Shown one piece after another: positions 32,772-42,551 of a stretch of 64,000 nucleotides of DNA; within the stretch, counting starts at the first letter, position 1; the number at the start of each line of letters is the position of its first letter. The notes under the pieces are model-generated. The model had not been told where the DNA came from. It did not search any database and was given only the letters and a program-made list of their open reading frames with translations. The position numbers and the translations under genes are program-made. This stretch comes from Streptomyces rimosus subsp. rimosus. Its GTDB lineage: Bacteria; Actinomycetota; Actinomycetes; Streptomycetales; Streptomycetaceae. The stretch spans positions 1 through 64,000 of the forward strand of contig NZ_JOCQ01000016.1 in NCBI RefSeq assembly GCF_000720725.1. The letters are read 5' to 3'.

Positions 32772-33851
32772 TCAGAGCTCCTTGCGGAACTGCTCGGCCG
32801 CCTGCAAAAACAGGTCCATCGCCGCCGTCTCGCCGATCGTCACGCGTACGCCTTCGCCCGCAAAGGGCCGTACGACCACGCCCGCCTTCTCACACGCCGC
32901 CGCGAAGTCGAGCGTACGGTCGCCCAGCCGCAGCCAGACGAAGTTCGCGTGCGTCTCGGGGACCGTCCAGCCCTGCGCGGTCAGCGCCTCGCAGACCCGG
33001 GCCCGCTCCGTGACCAGCGCGTCAACCCGTTCCATCAGCGCGCCCTCGCTGCGCAGCGACGCGATCGCCGCCTCCTGGGCGAGCTGGCTCACGCCGAACG
33101 GCACGGCCGTCTTGCGCAGCGCCGCCGCCACCGGCTCATGGGCCACCGCGAAGCCGATCCGCAGGCCGGCGAGCCCGTACGCCTTGGAGAAGGTCCGCAG
33201 CACGCACACGTTGGGGCGGTCGCGGTACAGGTCCAGGCCGTTCGGCACGTCCGCGTCGCGGATGAACTCCTGGTACGCCTCGTCCAGGACGATCAGGATG
33301 TCGCTCGGCACCCGGTCCAGGAACGCCTCCAGCTCCGCCCGGCGGACGACGGTGCCGGTGGGGTTGTTGGGGTTGCAGACGAAGATCAGCCGGGTGCGGT
33401 CGGTTATCGCCGCGTACATGGCGTCCAGGTCGTGCACCTCACCGGAGGTCAGCGGGACCTGGACGGAGGTGGCACCGGCGACCTGGGTGACGATCGGGTA
33501 CGCCTCGAAGGACCGCCACGCGAAGATCACCTCGTCGCCGGGCCCGGCCGTCGACTGCACCAGCTGCTGGGCCACGCCCACCGAGCCGGTGCCCGTCGCC
33601 AGATGCTCGACGGGCACCGAGAAGTGCTCCGACAGCTCCGCCATCAGGCCCGTACAGGCCATGTCCGGGTAACGGTTGAAGACCCCGGCGGCGGTCACCG
33701 CGCTCTCCAGGACGCCGGGCAGCGGCGGGTAAGGGTTCTCGTTCGAGGACAGCTTGTACGTGACCGGGCCGCCCGTCGCAGCCGGCTTGCCGGGCTTGTA
33801 GGTGGGGATGCCGTCCAGCGCAGCGCGCAGCTTCGGGCTCTTCTCGCTCAC
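32772..33851 (-). CDS. hisC: Histidinol-phosphate aminotransferase (or aromatic aminotransferase paralogue)
   Basis: A 359-residue class I/II PLP aminotransferase of the HisC type. Motifs: [15 protein letters not shown] near the start, [21 protein letters not shown], and the PLP Lys in [18 protein letters not shown]; the C-terminal [11 protein letters not shown] segment fits. GAGGAGG precedes the GTG at 33851, which is preferred to a TTG at 33887. It stands outside a his operon, next to cydA, so an aromatic amino-acid role (hisC2/Pat) is possible. PLP enzyme, cytosolic. Confidence 0.92.
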   Translation of the reverse strand: MSEKSPKLRAALDGIPTYKPGKPAATGGPVTYKLSSNENPYPPLPGVLESAVTAAGVFNRYPDMACTGLMAELSEHFSVPVEHLATGTGSVGVAQQLVQSTAGPGDEVIFAWRSFEAYPIVTQVAGATSVQVPLTSGEVHDLDAMYAAITDRTRLIFVCNPNNPTGTVVRRAELEAFLDRVPSDILIVLDEAYQEFIRDADVPNGLDLYRDRPNVCVLRTFSKAYGLAGLRIGFAVAHEPVAAALRKTAVPFGVSQLAQEAAIASLRSEGALMERVDALVTERARVCEALTAQGWTVPETHANFVWLRLGDRTLDFAAACEKAGVVVRPFAGEGVRVTIGETAAMDLFLQAAEQFRKEL

Positions 33852-34043
33852 CGCAGGTTCCTCCTCGACCGTGCCGTCCGTCGCCAATACTGCACACCTT
33901 ATGAGGATTGACCCGCCAGGCGTAGGCCCTGTCCGATACGGAGGGGAAGATACCGGGGCGGGGCGGGCGCCGGGCCGGTCAGGGCCGGTGGCGCGGGCGG
34001 GGCGCCGGGCCGGTCACGGCCGACGGCAGGACGGGCCGCGGAC

Positions 34044-34127
34044 GGGTGGCCGCCGACGGGTGGCCGCCGACGGGTGGCCGCCGACGGGTGGCCGCCGACG
34101 GGTGGCCGCCGACGGGTGGCCGCCGAC
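34044..34127. repeat. 14-bp tandem repeat, six perfect copies
   Basis: GGGTGGCCGCCGAC repeats without change from 34044, 34058, 34072, 34086, 34100 and 34114. The period is not a multiple of three. Located in the hisC/lacI divergent region, about 350 bases upstream of lacI and 190 upstream of hisC. Perfect identity suggests recent expansion. Confidence 0.95.
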
Positions 34128-34465
34128 GGCCGATCATGGTCGAACCGGCCGCCTCCGGCACCCCGTACCGGACCCGCCGGAAGATCGCCCCGCGCCTCCC
34201 AGTCCCCCTCCAGGCCCTTGGGGAGCGCTCCTCCCTGCGTTACGCGCCGGTGGCTCGCGCCGTGGCGCGCATCCCTCGTGAAGGTGACTTGAGACCTCTT
34301 CGAGACCTGGACCAATCGGCAGGGGACTCCCGACGACGCTCAACCAGGACCTGGCAGAACCGGCCAACCCCCTTCGTTTCCCAGGCCATTCGGGTTACAC
34401 CGCCGTGCAGAAACGTGCCTTTCCACTCCTGTACGCACCGCCCCGCGAAAGGACCGCCCGAGCCC

Positions 34466-34471
34466 TACTAT
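34466..34471 (+). promoter_or_regulatory. Predicted -10 (TACTAT) of the LacI-family gene
   Basis: TACTAT ends 9 bases before the ATG at 34481, with no Shine-Dalgarno in between, so the transcript is probably leaderless or nearly so. Confidence 0.45.
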
Positions 34472-34480
34472 CGGCTCGCC

Positions 34481-35581
34481 ATGACAGCAGCAGGGAAGCA
34501 CCAGGTGAGCCGGTCTACCGGTCGCCGGCTGGGGCGGGCAGGCATCCGGGACGTGGCCGCCGCAGCCGGGGTATCCATCACGACTGTCTCCGACGCGCTC
34601 AACGGCAAGGGCCGGCTTCCGGATGCCACCCGTCGCCACGTCCGCGAGGTGGCCGACCGGTTGGGCTACCGCCCTTCCGCCGCCGCCCGCACGCTCCGTA
34701 CCGGCAAGTCAGGGCTCATCGGCCTGACCGTCACCACGTACGGGGATGAACCTTTCACCTTCACCGAATTCGCGTACTTCGCGGAAATGGCCAGAGCCGC
34801 CACCTCGGCGGCGCTCGCCCGCGGCTACGCACTCGTCATCCTGCCCGCGACCTCCCGCCACGACGTCTGGTCGAACGTCGCCCTGGACGGCACCGTCGTC
34901 ATCGATCCGGCCGACGGCGACCCCGTCGTCACGGAACTCGTCCGGCACGGCATCCCCGTCGTCTCCGACGGCCGCCCCGGCGGCACCCTGCCCGTGATGG
35001 GCTGGGTGGACAACGACCACGAGGCGGCCGTCCTGGGCCTCCTCGACCACCTGGCCGACGCCGGCGCCCGCCGTATCGGCCTGCTCACCGGCACCACCAC
35101 CGACACCTACACCCGGCTCTCCACCACGGCGTACCTGCGCTGGTGCGAGCGGGTCGGGCAGGACCCGGTGTACGAGTCCTACCCCGCCCACGACCCGTGT
35201 GCGGGCGCGGTGGCCGCCGATCGGCTGCTGGCCCGCCCGGACCGCCCGGACGCGGTGTACGGCCTCTTCGACCCGAACGGCACCGACCTGCTCGCGGCGG
35301 CCAGACGCTACGGGCTGCGCGTCCCCGAGGACCTGCTGCTGGTCTGCTGCAGCGAGTCCACGGTCTACGCCACGACCGAGCCGCCGATCACCACCCTCTC
35401 CCTCAAACCGCGCCGGATCGGCACCGCCGTCGTCCAGCTCCTCATCGACGCCATCGAAGGGCTGGACAGCGGGCGGCCGGTCGAGCAGGTGATACCGACG
35501 GACCTGATCGTGCGGACCTCCTCCCAGCGCAGGTCCACGCGTACGACCGTCAGCCCGCCACGGGGGCCCGCCGGGGCTTGA
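34481..35581 (+). CDS. LacI family transcriptional regulator
   Basis: 366 residues. LacI helix-turn-helix: GIRDVAAAAGVSITTVSDALNGKGRLPDATRRHVREVADRLGYRPSAAARTLRTGKSGLIGL. A periplasmic-binding-protein-like ligand domain follows (about 75-350) with DGRPGGTLPVMGWVDNDHEAA and ITTLSLKPRRIGTAVVQLLIDAIEG. No sugar-utilisation genes are adjacent, so the target is not evident; in related streptomycetes a LacI gene also sits here next to hisC/cyd (memory). A strong hairpin follows the stop. Confidence 0.93.
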   Translation: MTAAGKHQVSRSTGRRLGRAGIRDVAAAAGVSITTVSDALNGKGRLPDATRRHVREVADRLGYRPSAAARTLRTGKSGLIGLTVTTYGDEPFTFTEFAYFAEMARAATSAALARGYALVILPATSRHDVWSNVALDGTVVIDPADGDPVVTELVRHGIPVVSDGRPGGTLPVMGWVDNDHEAAVLGLLDHLADAGARRIGLLTGTTTDTYTRLSTTAYLRWCERVGQDPVYESYPAHDPCAGAVAADRLLARPDRPDAVYGLFDPNGTDLLAAARRYGLRVPEDLLLVCCSESTVYATTEPPITTLSLKPRRIGTAVVQLLIDAIEGLDSGRPVEQVIPTDLIVRTSSQRRSTRTTVSPPRGPAGA

Positions 35582-35597
35582 CCGTCACACGTTCGAG

Positions 35598-35640
35598 CGG
35601 CCGTGCGGATGCGATTGACGCGTCCGCACGGCCGGAGGTT
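35598..35640 (+). terminator. Terminator of the LacI-family gene
   Basis: Perfect 12-bp stem, arms CGGCCGTGCGGA (35598-35609) and TCCGCACGGCCG (35623-35634), with an inner GCG/CGC stem in the loop, followed by GAGGTTTGTGT. It begins 16 bases after the stop. Confidence 0.75.
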
Positions 35641-36219
35641 TGTGTCCGGCCATGGCTCGCGGGCGGGGGCATGTCCAACGGAGGGATGCCCAACGGAGGG
35701 ATGTCCCGTCGACCGGCGGCAGACCGGCCGCAGACCAGCGATCTCCACACCCTGCCGCCCCGCCCTTTCAGCGTCCGGCCCGATTCCCGGTCCGCGCTCC
35801 CCGCCCCTTCGACATCCGGCCCGGTTCCCGGTCCGTGCTCGCCGACGCACCGGCGTACCGCCACCTGCCGAACCCCTTCGGCGTACGGAAGCGGAACATC
35901 CGACGTACACAAACAATGCGCCCGCGTCGCGCCACCCCACGCGCCCCCACCCCGCCCGGGTGCCGCTCCGGCGCACCGTCCGGCCACTTCGCCATGTCGT
36001 ATCACCGCCGTGCCGCCGGACGGGCGCTCCCCCGACCGGGATAAAATCGGCACGTACACGGAGAAATCGGCAGCGAACACCGGGTGTCGAGCGATTGACC
36101 ACCCCCGGGTGCGTCACAAGCCGCGAGCGGCATTCCTATGATGGGCGCACGACACCACGGACCGCCGCCGACCAGGCAAGGTCCGCGAGGTGCACGGCGG
36201 CGCGACGGTGGAGGGGTCG
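35641..36219. other. Intergenic region upstream of the phosphoesterase gene
   Basis: About 580 bases without a supported gene. A duplicated 15-mer (CAACGGAGGGATG plus two bases) lies at about 35672-35703. TAAAAT at 36042-36047 is the most -10-like element for the downstream gene, but no -35 is correctly spaced. Confidence 0.4.
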
Positions 36220-37395
36220 ATGACTCAGGGGGCCAGTGTGGGACCCATGGTGCGGACCATGCCGGCACAACCTCCGGCTCCGGCACAACCGCCTGCTCCG
36301 CCGGTCCCCCCGGCGCCCGCGGTCCCCCCGCCCCCGGGGCTGCCGCCGGCCGCGACGGGCATGCCCGAAGCACCGCACGGCATGCCGCCCGAGTACACGC
36401 CCACCGAGCGCTCCCTCCCGGTGACCGGCGCCGGTGCCCGGGCCGCGCACGGCCAGGCGACGGACCGTACGGACCTGCCGCCCGTCACCCGTACGGACAC
36501 CCTCATCGACCGCCCGACCGTCGACCTGGCGGCCGTCCCCGAGTCGGCCCTGCCGGCCGAACAGCACAAGGAGGGCGGCGGCCCGCTGTACGTCGTCGGC
36601 GACGTGCACGGCTACTACGACGAGCTGCGCGAGGCGCTCGCCGCCGAAGGCCTCATCGATGCCGACGGCCAGTGGGCCGCCGGCAACGCCCGCCTGTGGT
36701 TCCTGGGCGACTTCACCGACCGCGGCCCGGACGGCATCGGCGTCATCGACCTCGTCATGCAGCTGTCCGCCGAGGCCGCGGCGGCCGGCGGCTACTGCAA
36801 GGCCCTGATGGGCAACCACGAGCTGCTGCTGCTCGGCGCCAAGCGGTTCGGCGACACCCCGGTGCAGTCCGGCGCCGGCACCGCGTCCTTCCAGGCCGCC
36901 TGGCTCCTCAACGGCGGCCAGAAGAGCGACATGGACCGCCTCCAGGACCACCACCTGCAGTGGATGGCCCGCCTGGACGCCGTGATGGAGGAGGACGGGC
37001 ACCTGCTCGTGCACTCCGACACGACCGCCTACCTGGAGTACGGCGACTCCATCGAAGACGTCAACGACACCGTCCACGACGTCCTCACGCGCAGCGAGGC
37101 CGACGAGGTCTGGGACCTGTTCCGCAAGTTCACCAAGCGGTTCGCCTTCCGGGACGAGGACGCGGGCCCGATGGCCGTACGCGAACTCCTCGACACCTAC
37201 GGCGGCGAGCGCGTGGTGCACGGCCACAGCCCGATCCCGTACCTCCTCGGCGAGGTCGGCGGCGAGGACGACGAGGGCGAGGGCGTCGCCGTCGAAGGAC
37301 CGCACGTCTACGCCGACGGGCTGGCCATCGCCATGGACGGCGGGGTCACCATGGCCGGAAAACTACTGGTCGTACAACTTCCCCTGACTGGCTGA
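36220..37395 (+). CDS. Metallophosphoesterase (calcineurin-like) with Pro-rich N-terminus
   Basis: 391 residues. Residues 1-120 are disordered, rich in Pro/Ala (QPPAPAQPPAPPVPPAPAVPPPPG). The catalytic domain has the full metallophosphatase set: VVGDVHGYYDEL (GDxHG), FLGDFTDRGPDG (GDxxDRG), LMGNHELLLL (GNHE), LLVHSDT and VHGHSPIPY (GH). Two-metal phosphatase of PrpE/ApaH type; likely protein or nucleotide phosphatase in the cytosol. GGAGGGG eight bases before the ATG sets the start. The Glu/Asp/Gly insert EVGGEDDEGEGVAVEG is unusual. Confidence 0.93.
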   Translation: MTQGASVGPMVRTMPAQPPAPAQPPAPPVPPAPAVPPPPGLPPAATGMPEAPHGMPPEYTPTERSLPVTGAGARAAHGQATDRTDLPPVTRTDTLIDRPTVDLAAVPESALPAEQHKEGGGPLYVVGDVHGYYDELREALAAEGLIDADGQWAAGNARLWFLGDFTDRGPDGIGVIDLVMQLSAEAAAAGGYCKALMGNHELLLLGAKRFGDTPVQSGAGTASFQAAWLLNGGQKSDMDRLQDHHLQWMARLDAVMEEDGHLLVHSDTTAYLEYGDSIEDVNDTVHDVLTRSEADEVWDLFRKFTKRFAFRDEDAGPMAVRELLDTYGGERVVHGHSPIPYLLGEVGGEDDEGEGVAVEGPHVYADGLAIAMDGGVTMAGKLLVVQLPLTG

Positions 37396-37605
37396 CCGTT
37401 ATCCGGGCAGGGGTAGCGGCAGGTAGGGAAGTGGCGCAGCGGGGTCCGAGCCCGGCAGGAGCGGTCCCTATTTCCGCAAACACCCTGTCACCCCGTGCCG
37501 GAGGCGCTCTACCATCGGTCTATCCGTAGCAGGCTCTCCTCCGTTTCCGCCCACTGCCCGGCCCACGCCGGCCTGTACGGCCCTACGGAGCATCGGGGGA
37601 TGCAC

Positions 37606-38505
37606 ATGAACAGCGCTCCGCACCTGCTGAGCGAGGACCGCGCGGAATTCGCGCGGCTCCTCGACGAGGCGCTGCGCACCGCGGAATACCGGCCGGAAAT
37701 GGTCTCCGCGGCGGGTAAGCACCTCAACACCGAGCAGTTGCGCACCATGGCGCTCAGCGCCACGTCCGCCATCGCCGCATGCGCGACGGCCGAATACCGA
37801 CACTACGTACGGCTCCGCGACGAGCTGCGCGCTCCGGAACCCGCACCGGACGCCGGCGGCGTGGAAGTCCACGAGGAGAAAGGCACACCGACGGGGTCCC
37901 CGGCAATGGACCTCGCCACCTCAGTGAGCGAGGCGGCGGAATCCGCCGGTGCCGGGCTGGCCGCGCTGCTCGCGGTCCTCGCCCCGGTCCTGGCGGGCAT
38001 CGCCGCGCTGCTCTTCCTGATCATCGGGTACGTCCTGCGTACGCTCGGGACCGATCCGGCCGCCGCCCAGCCGATGATCAGCGTCGGCTGGGTCTTCGCG
38101 GCGCTCACCGCAGCGGGCGCCCTGATCGCCATGGCGAGCCTGGTCCACGCGGCCTGGCGCAACGGCTCGACCTCCCTTCGCGCACCACGCGGAGACGGCC
38201 GGGGCGGCCGCGCCAGGGAAGTCGACCTCGCCCGGGACGCCTGGCGGCAGGCGCTCCTGGAGCGCGGCATACTGCCGTTCCTGCGCGAGGCCCTGACCGA
38301 CCCGGCGACCGTCAACGGCCGCGACACGGCACGGTACGCACCGCGCCGCGGCACCGACGGCGGCGGCCGTATCCCGACCCTGGGCTACTCACGCCCCGAC
38401 TTCACCAGCCCGGACGGCGGCCCACCCGCCAGTCCCCGACCCCGGTTCACCAGCCCGGACTTCACCAGCCCCGATTACGGGGGGCCGGATCACCATCCTG
38501 AATAG
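37606..38505 (+). CDS. Hypothetical protein with two membrane segments
   Basis: 299 residues. N-terminal 100 residues helical and acidic (LLSEDRAEFARLLDEALRTAEYRPEMV), then AALLAVLAPVLAGIAALLFLIIGYVLRTL and WVFAALTAAGALIAMASLVHAAW as two membrane segments, then a cytoplasmic tail with RPDFTSPDGG / RFTSPDFTSPDYGG repeats. Function unknown; a conserved actinobacterial transmembrane protein by memory. The ATG at 37606 has GGGGG 7 bases upstream; ATG 37600 is also possible. Confidence 0.82.
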   Translation: MNSAPHLLSEDRAEFARLLDEALRTAEYRPEMVSAAGKHLNTEQLRTMALSATSAIAACATAEYRHYVRLRDELRAPEPAPDAGGVEVHEEKGTPTGSPAMDLATSVSEAAESAGAGLAALLAVLAPVLAGIAALLFLIIGYVLRTLGTDPAAAQPMISVGWVFAALTAAGALIAMASLVHAAWRNGSTSLRAPRGDGRGGRAREVDLARDAWRQALLERGILPFLREALTDPATVNGRDTARYAPRRGTDGGGRIPTLGYSRPDFTSPDGGPPASPRPRFTSPDFTSPDYGGPDHHPE

Positions 38506-38528
38506 CGCCCGATCGGCACGAGCGCGGG

Positions 38529-38557
38529 GGCCCGGCCTGGTGCCGGGTCCTCGTGTT
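38529..38557 (+). terminator. Hairpin after the membrane-protein gene
   Basis: GGCCCGGC pairs with GCCGGG(T)CC, one bulge, followed by TCGTGTTATG. It starts 24 bases past the stop. Confidence 0.55.
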
Positions 38558-38655
38558 ATGCGCGCGTCATACGCCCCAATGGAGTGAAATCCGGTTTATC
38601 GACCAGGGGTTGGGTGGCGCGGGACTTACGTTCGGCGGTGGAGGTGATGCTCATC

Positions 38656-39567
38656 ATGAGCACGCATGACACACGGCCGGGCGGTCACGTGGCGGGGAAC
38701 GATGCAATCGACATCGACGATTTCGTGTACGCGGCGACAGGCGCGCGAGTCCGGAAGCTGATGATGCCGGACGGGACGCACTGGTTCCCGGCGGCGGACG
38801 TCGCTACCGAGCTGGGTTACGCGAACACGCGTCAGGCACTTCTCTGGCACGTACCGAAGTCGCGCATCGAGCGCCTCGGCGAGCTTGCACGAAGTGTCTA
38901 TGGAGCGGATGCTTCAAGCAAGATTGCAGGTCATGGGCTCAAGAAGTCGATGAACATGGTGAACCTCCAAGGGCTCATCCTGCTCGTGAACGCCTGCACC
39001 AAACCTGAGTCCGAGCCGTTCAAGAACTGGGTGGCCGAGATGATCGTCACCATCCAGCGAGACGGCTCGTATGCGCTGGAAAAGGCGCGAGTACAGCCGG
39101 ACCCCGGCAGTCCGGTGGCCTACGCCATGCCCTCGCAAGTCGCCGACGCCATCGTCCGCCTAGAAGAACGCAACCTCCGCATGGACGAGGAGTGCGCCGA
39201 ACTGCGACGTCAGGAGGTGCGGTTGTTCGACCGGATCGCCGACTCGCTGGACCGCATCGCGGACAAGCTCGGTGCGGGTAATCAACCAGCGTTCGAGCGG
39301 GTGACTTTGACGGCCGACGAGCTACTGGCCGACTGGAAGGAACGCCAGTTGGTCGTCACCGGCGACATCTGGGCCGTAGCGGCCTATCTGGCCCCCGCGC
39401 TCGTCAACTCTTCTGTCGCGAGCTACCCGTTGCGGGTGATCGCTCAGCGGACCGGCCTCACCGAGCACCGCGTACACGACTCGCTTCGGATGCTGCTCAA
39501 GCGTGGCTGCATCCGTCAGGTCGGGGTGGGGACCGATGGGGCGCCTAGGTACACATTGCATCGCTGA
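38656..39567 (+). CDS. BRO-N domain (phage antirepressor-like) protein
   Basis: 303 residues. The N-terminal BRO domain spans about residues 20-125: GARVRKLMMPDGTHWFPAADVATELGYANTRQALLWHVP, HGLKKSMNMVNLQGLILLVNACTKPESEPFKNWVAEMIV. It is followed by a helical/coiled segment (RLEERNLRMDEECAELRRQEVRLFDRIADSLDRIADKLG) and a C-terminal winged-helix-like part (LRVIAQRTGLTEHRVHDSLRMLLKRGCIRQ). BRO-N proteins are often phage antirepressors, but many streptomycetes encode chromosomal copies. GGAGGTGAT upstream sets the start; no phage genes nearby. Slightly lower GC than its neighbours suggests acquisition. Confidence 0.88.
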   Translation: MSTHDTRPGGHVAGNDAIDIDDFVYAATGARVRKLMMPDGTHWFPAADVATELGYANTRQALLWHVPKSRIERLGELARSVYGADASSKIAGHGLKKSMNMVNLQGLILLVNACTKPESEPFKNWVAEMIVTIQRDGSYALEKARVQPDPGSPVAYAMPSQVADAIVRLEERNLRMDEECAELRRQEVRLFDRIADSLDRIADKLGAGNQPAFERVTLTADELLADWKERQLVVTGDIWAVAAYLAPALVNSSVASYPLRVIAQRTGLTEHRVHDSLRMLLKRGCIRQVGVGTDGAPRYTLHR

Positions 39568-39671
39568 CCGGTCCGGCACGCGTGGAGCGGACCCGAAGTC
39601 GCGACCCCAACTCGCGGCTCCAAGCCGGTTCGCCGTCGCACGATAGCCAGACTCCCAGGCTCACGCCAGCC

Positions 39672-39680
39672 TGTGGACAA
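39672..39680. other. Perfect DnaA box
   Basis: TGTGGACAA, the reverse complement of the Streptomyces DnaA box TTGTCCACA. One of a pair in the intergenic region between the BRO-N and methyltransferase genes. Confidence 0.7.
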
Positions 39681-39759
39681 CCCTGAAAATCAGCATCCGC
39701 CGTACCGCGCAGAACCCGGATTTTCCGTCTGCCTACGCACAAGCCCCCAGGTCAGCCCC

Positions 39760-39768
39760 TGTGGACAA
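39760..39768. other. Perfect DnaA box
   Basis: TGTGGACAA, same orientation as the box at 39672 and 88 bases from it. The flanks are also similar (CCTGTGGACAAC in both), so the two may share ancestry or binding context. Confidence 0.7.
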
Positions 39769-39841
39769 CGCACCGAAGAGTCCCCACCGCGTGCGAGACC
39801 GCTGCTCCCTCACCCCGCCCCCAAGAACTATCGTCGCAACC

Positions 39842-40489
39842 ATGGTCGAACACAACGCTCCAACCGCCACCCGCGAGGCCTACGACGCCGCTGCCTCCAC
39901 ATACGCGCAGTTGTTCCGCGACTCCCTGCGTGACAGCCCCCTGGACCGCGCGGCCTTGGGCGTCTTCGCCGAGGCCGTCAGTGCGCATGGCGGCGGTCAG
40001 GTCGCGGACCTGGGATGCGGGCCCGGTCATATCACCGCTTATCTGAACGAGTTGGGGCTGGCGGCGTTCGGCGTCGACGTATCGCCCGCGATGATCGAGC
40101 TGGCTCGGCAGGCCTGCCCGGACCTGCGGTTCGACGTGGGCTCGATGGCCGCGTTGGACATCACCGACGGCGAGCTGGGCGGCGTACTGTCGCGTTGGTC
40201 CATCATTCACACGCCTCCGCAGGACGTGCCCGCCGTCCTGGCGGAGTTCCACCGTGTGCTGGCACCCGGCGGCCACCTTCTGATCGGCTTCTCGGCGAGC
40301 GAGGGCCCGTCCTGCCCGACGCAGATCTTCGATCACGCGGTCGCGCCGGCCTACCGGTGGTGGCCCGACCACCTCGCCGGGCTGCTGCGCACGGCCGGGC
40401 TGGCCGAGGTGGCCCGGATGGTTCGCGAACCCCAGCCCACCGACCGGCGGCAGTTCCGGGAGGTTCACCTGCTCGCCCGCAAGGTCTAG
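39842..40489 (+). CDS. Class I SAM-dependent methyltransferase
   Basis: 215 residues. Rossmann methyltransferase: motif I VADLGCGPGHITAYL, motif II FGVDVSPAMIELARQ, motif III FDVGSMAALDI, motif IV HTPPQDVPAVLAEFHRVLAPGGHLLIGF. Substrate not predictable. A TATCGT -10 at 39829-39834 ends 7 bases before the ATG, so the message is likely leaderless. Its promoter region contains the second DnaA box. Confidence 0.9.
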   Translation: MVEHNAPTATREAYDAAASTYAQLFRDSLRDSPLDRAALGVFAEAVSAHGGGQVADLGCGPGHITAYLNELGLAAFGVDVSPAMIELARQACPDLRFDVGSMAALDITDGELGGVLSRWSIIHTPPQDVPAVLAEFHRVLAPGGHLLIGFSASEGPSCPTQIFDHAVAPAYRWWPDHLAGLLRTAGLAEVARMVREPQPTDRRQFREVHLLARKV

Positions 40490-40547
40490 GCGGCGTTCAC
40501 CAGGGTGCGGGAGGCCCTCCGTACGGGGAAGGCCTCCCGGCGATCAC

Positions 40548-42472
<1,925 letters not shown>

Positions 42473-42551
42473 TTGCAAAGGTGCCACCACGGTAGCGGCC
42501 GGTGTGGCGCGGTGAACAGGGGGCCCTGCCGGTTCTTGCGATGATCGGGCG

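Larger units (their letters stand above)
33852..34480. other. Divergent region between hisC and lacI holding a 14-bp repeat
   Basis: 629 bases. No convincing gene: the open frames over it consist of Arg/Pro/Gly-rich repeat translation. It contains the 14-bp tandem repeat at 34044-34127 and, at its right end, the lacI promoter (TACTAT at 34466-34471). Confidence 0.6.

Noticed and set aside
33899..34315. 138-codon minus-strand frame with RPPVGGHPSAAT repeats
   Set aside because: It is the translation of the 14-bp repeat; the period is not a multiple of three, so the protein repeat is an artefact of cycling frames. No Shine-Dalgarno or domain.
38656..39567. Prophage or integrative element around the BRO-N gene
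   Set aside because: No integrase, relaxase, Spd/Tra or tRNA boundary repeats found; flanking genes are core type.
39620..39700. tRNA-like T-loop (GGTTCG) downstream of the BRO-N gene
   Set aside because: No acceptor or anticodon stem can be formed around it, so no tRNA and no obvious attachment site.
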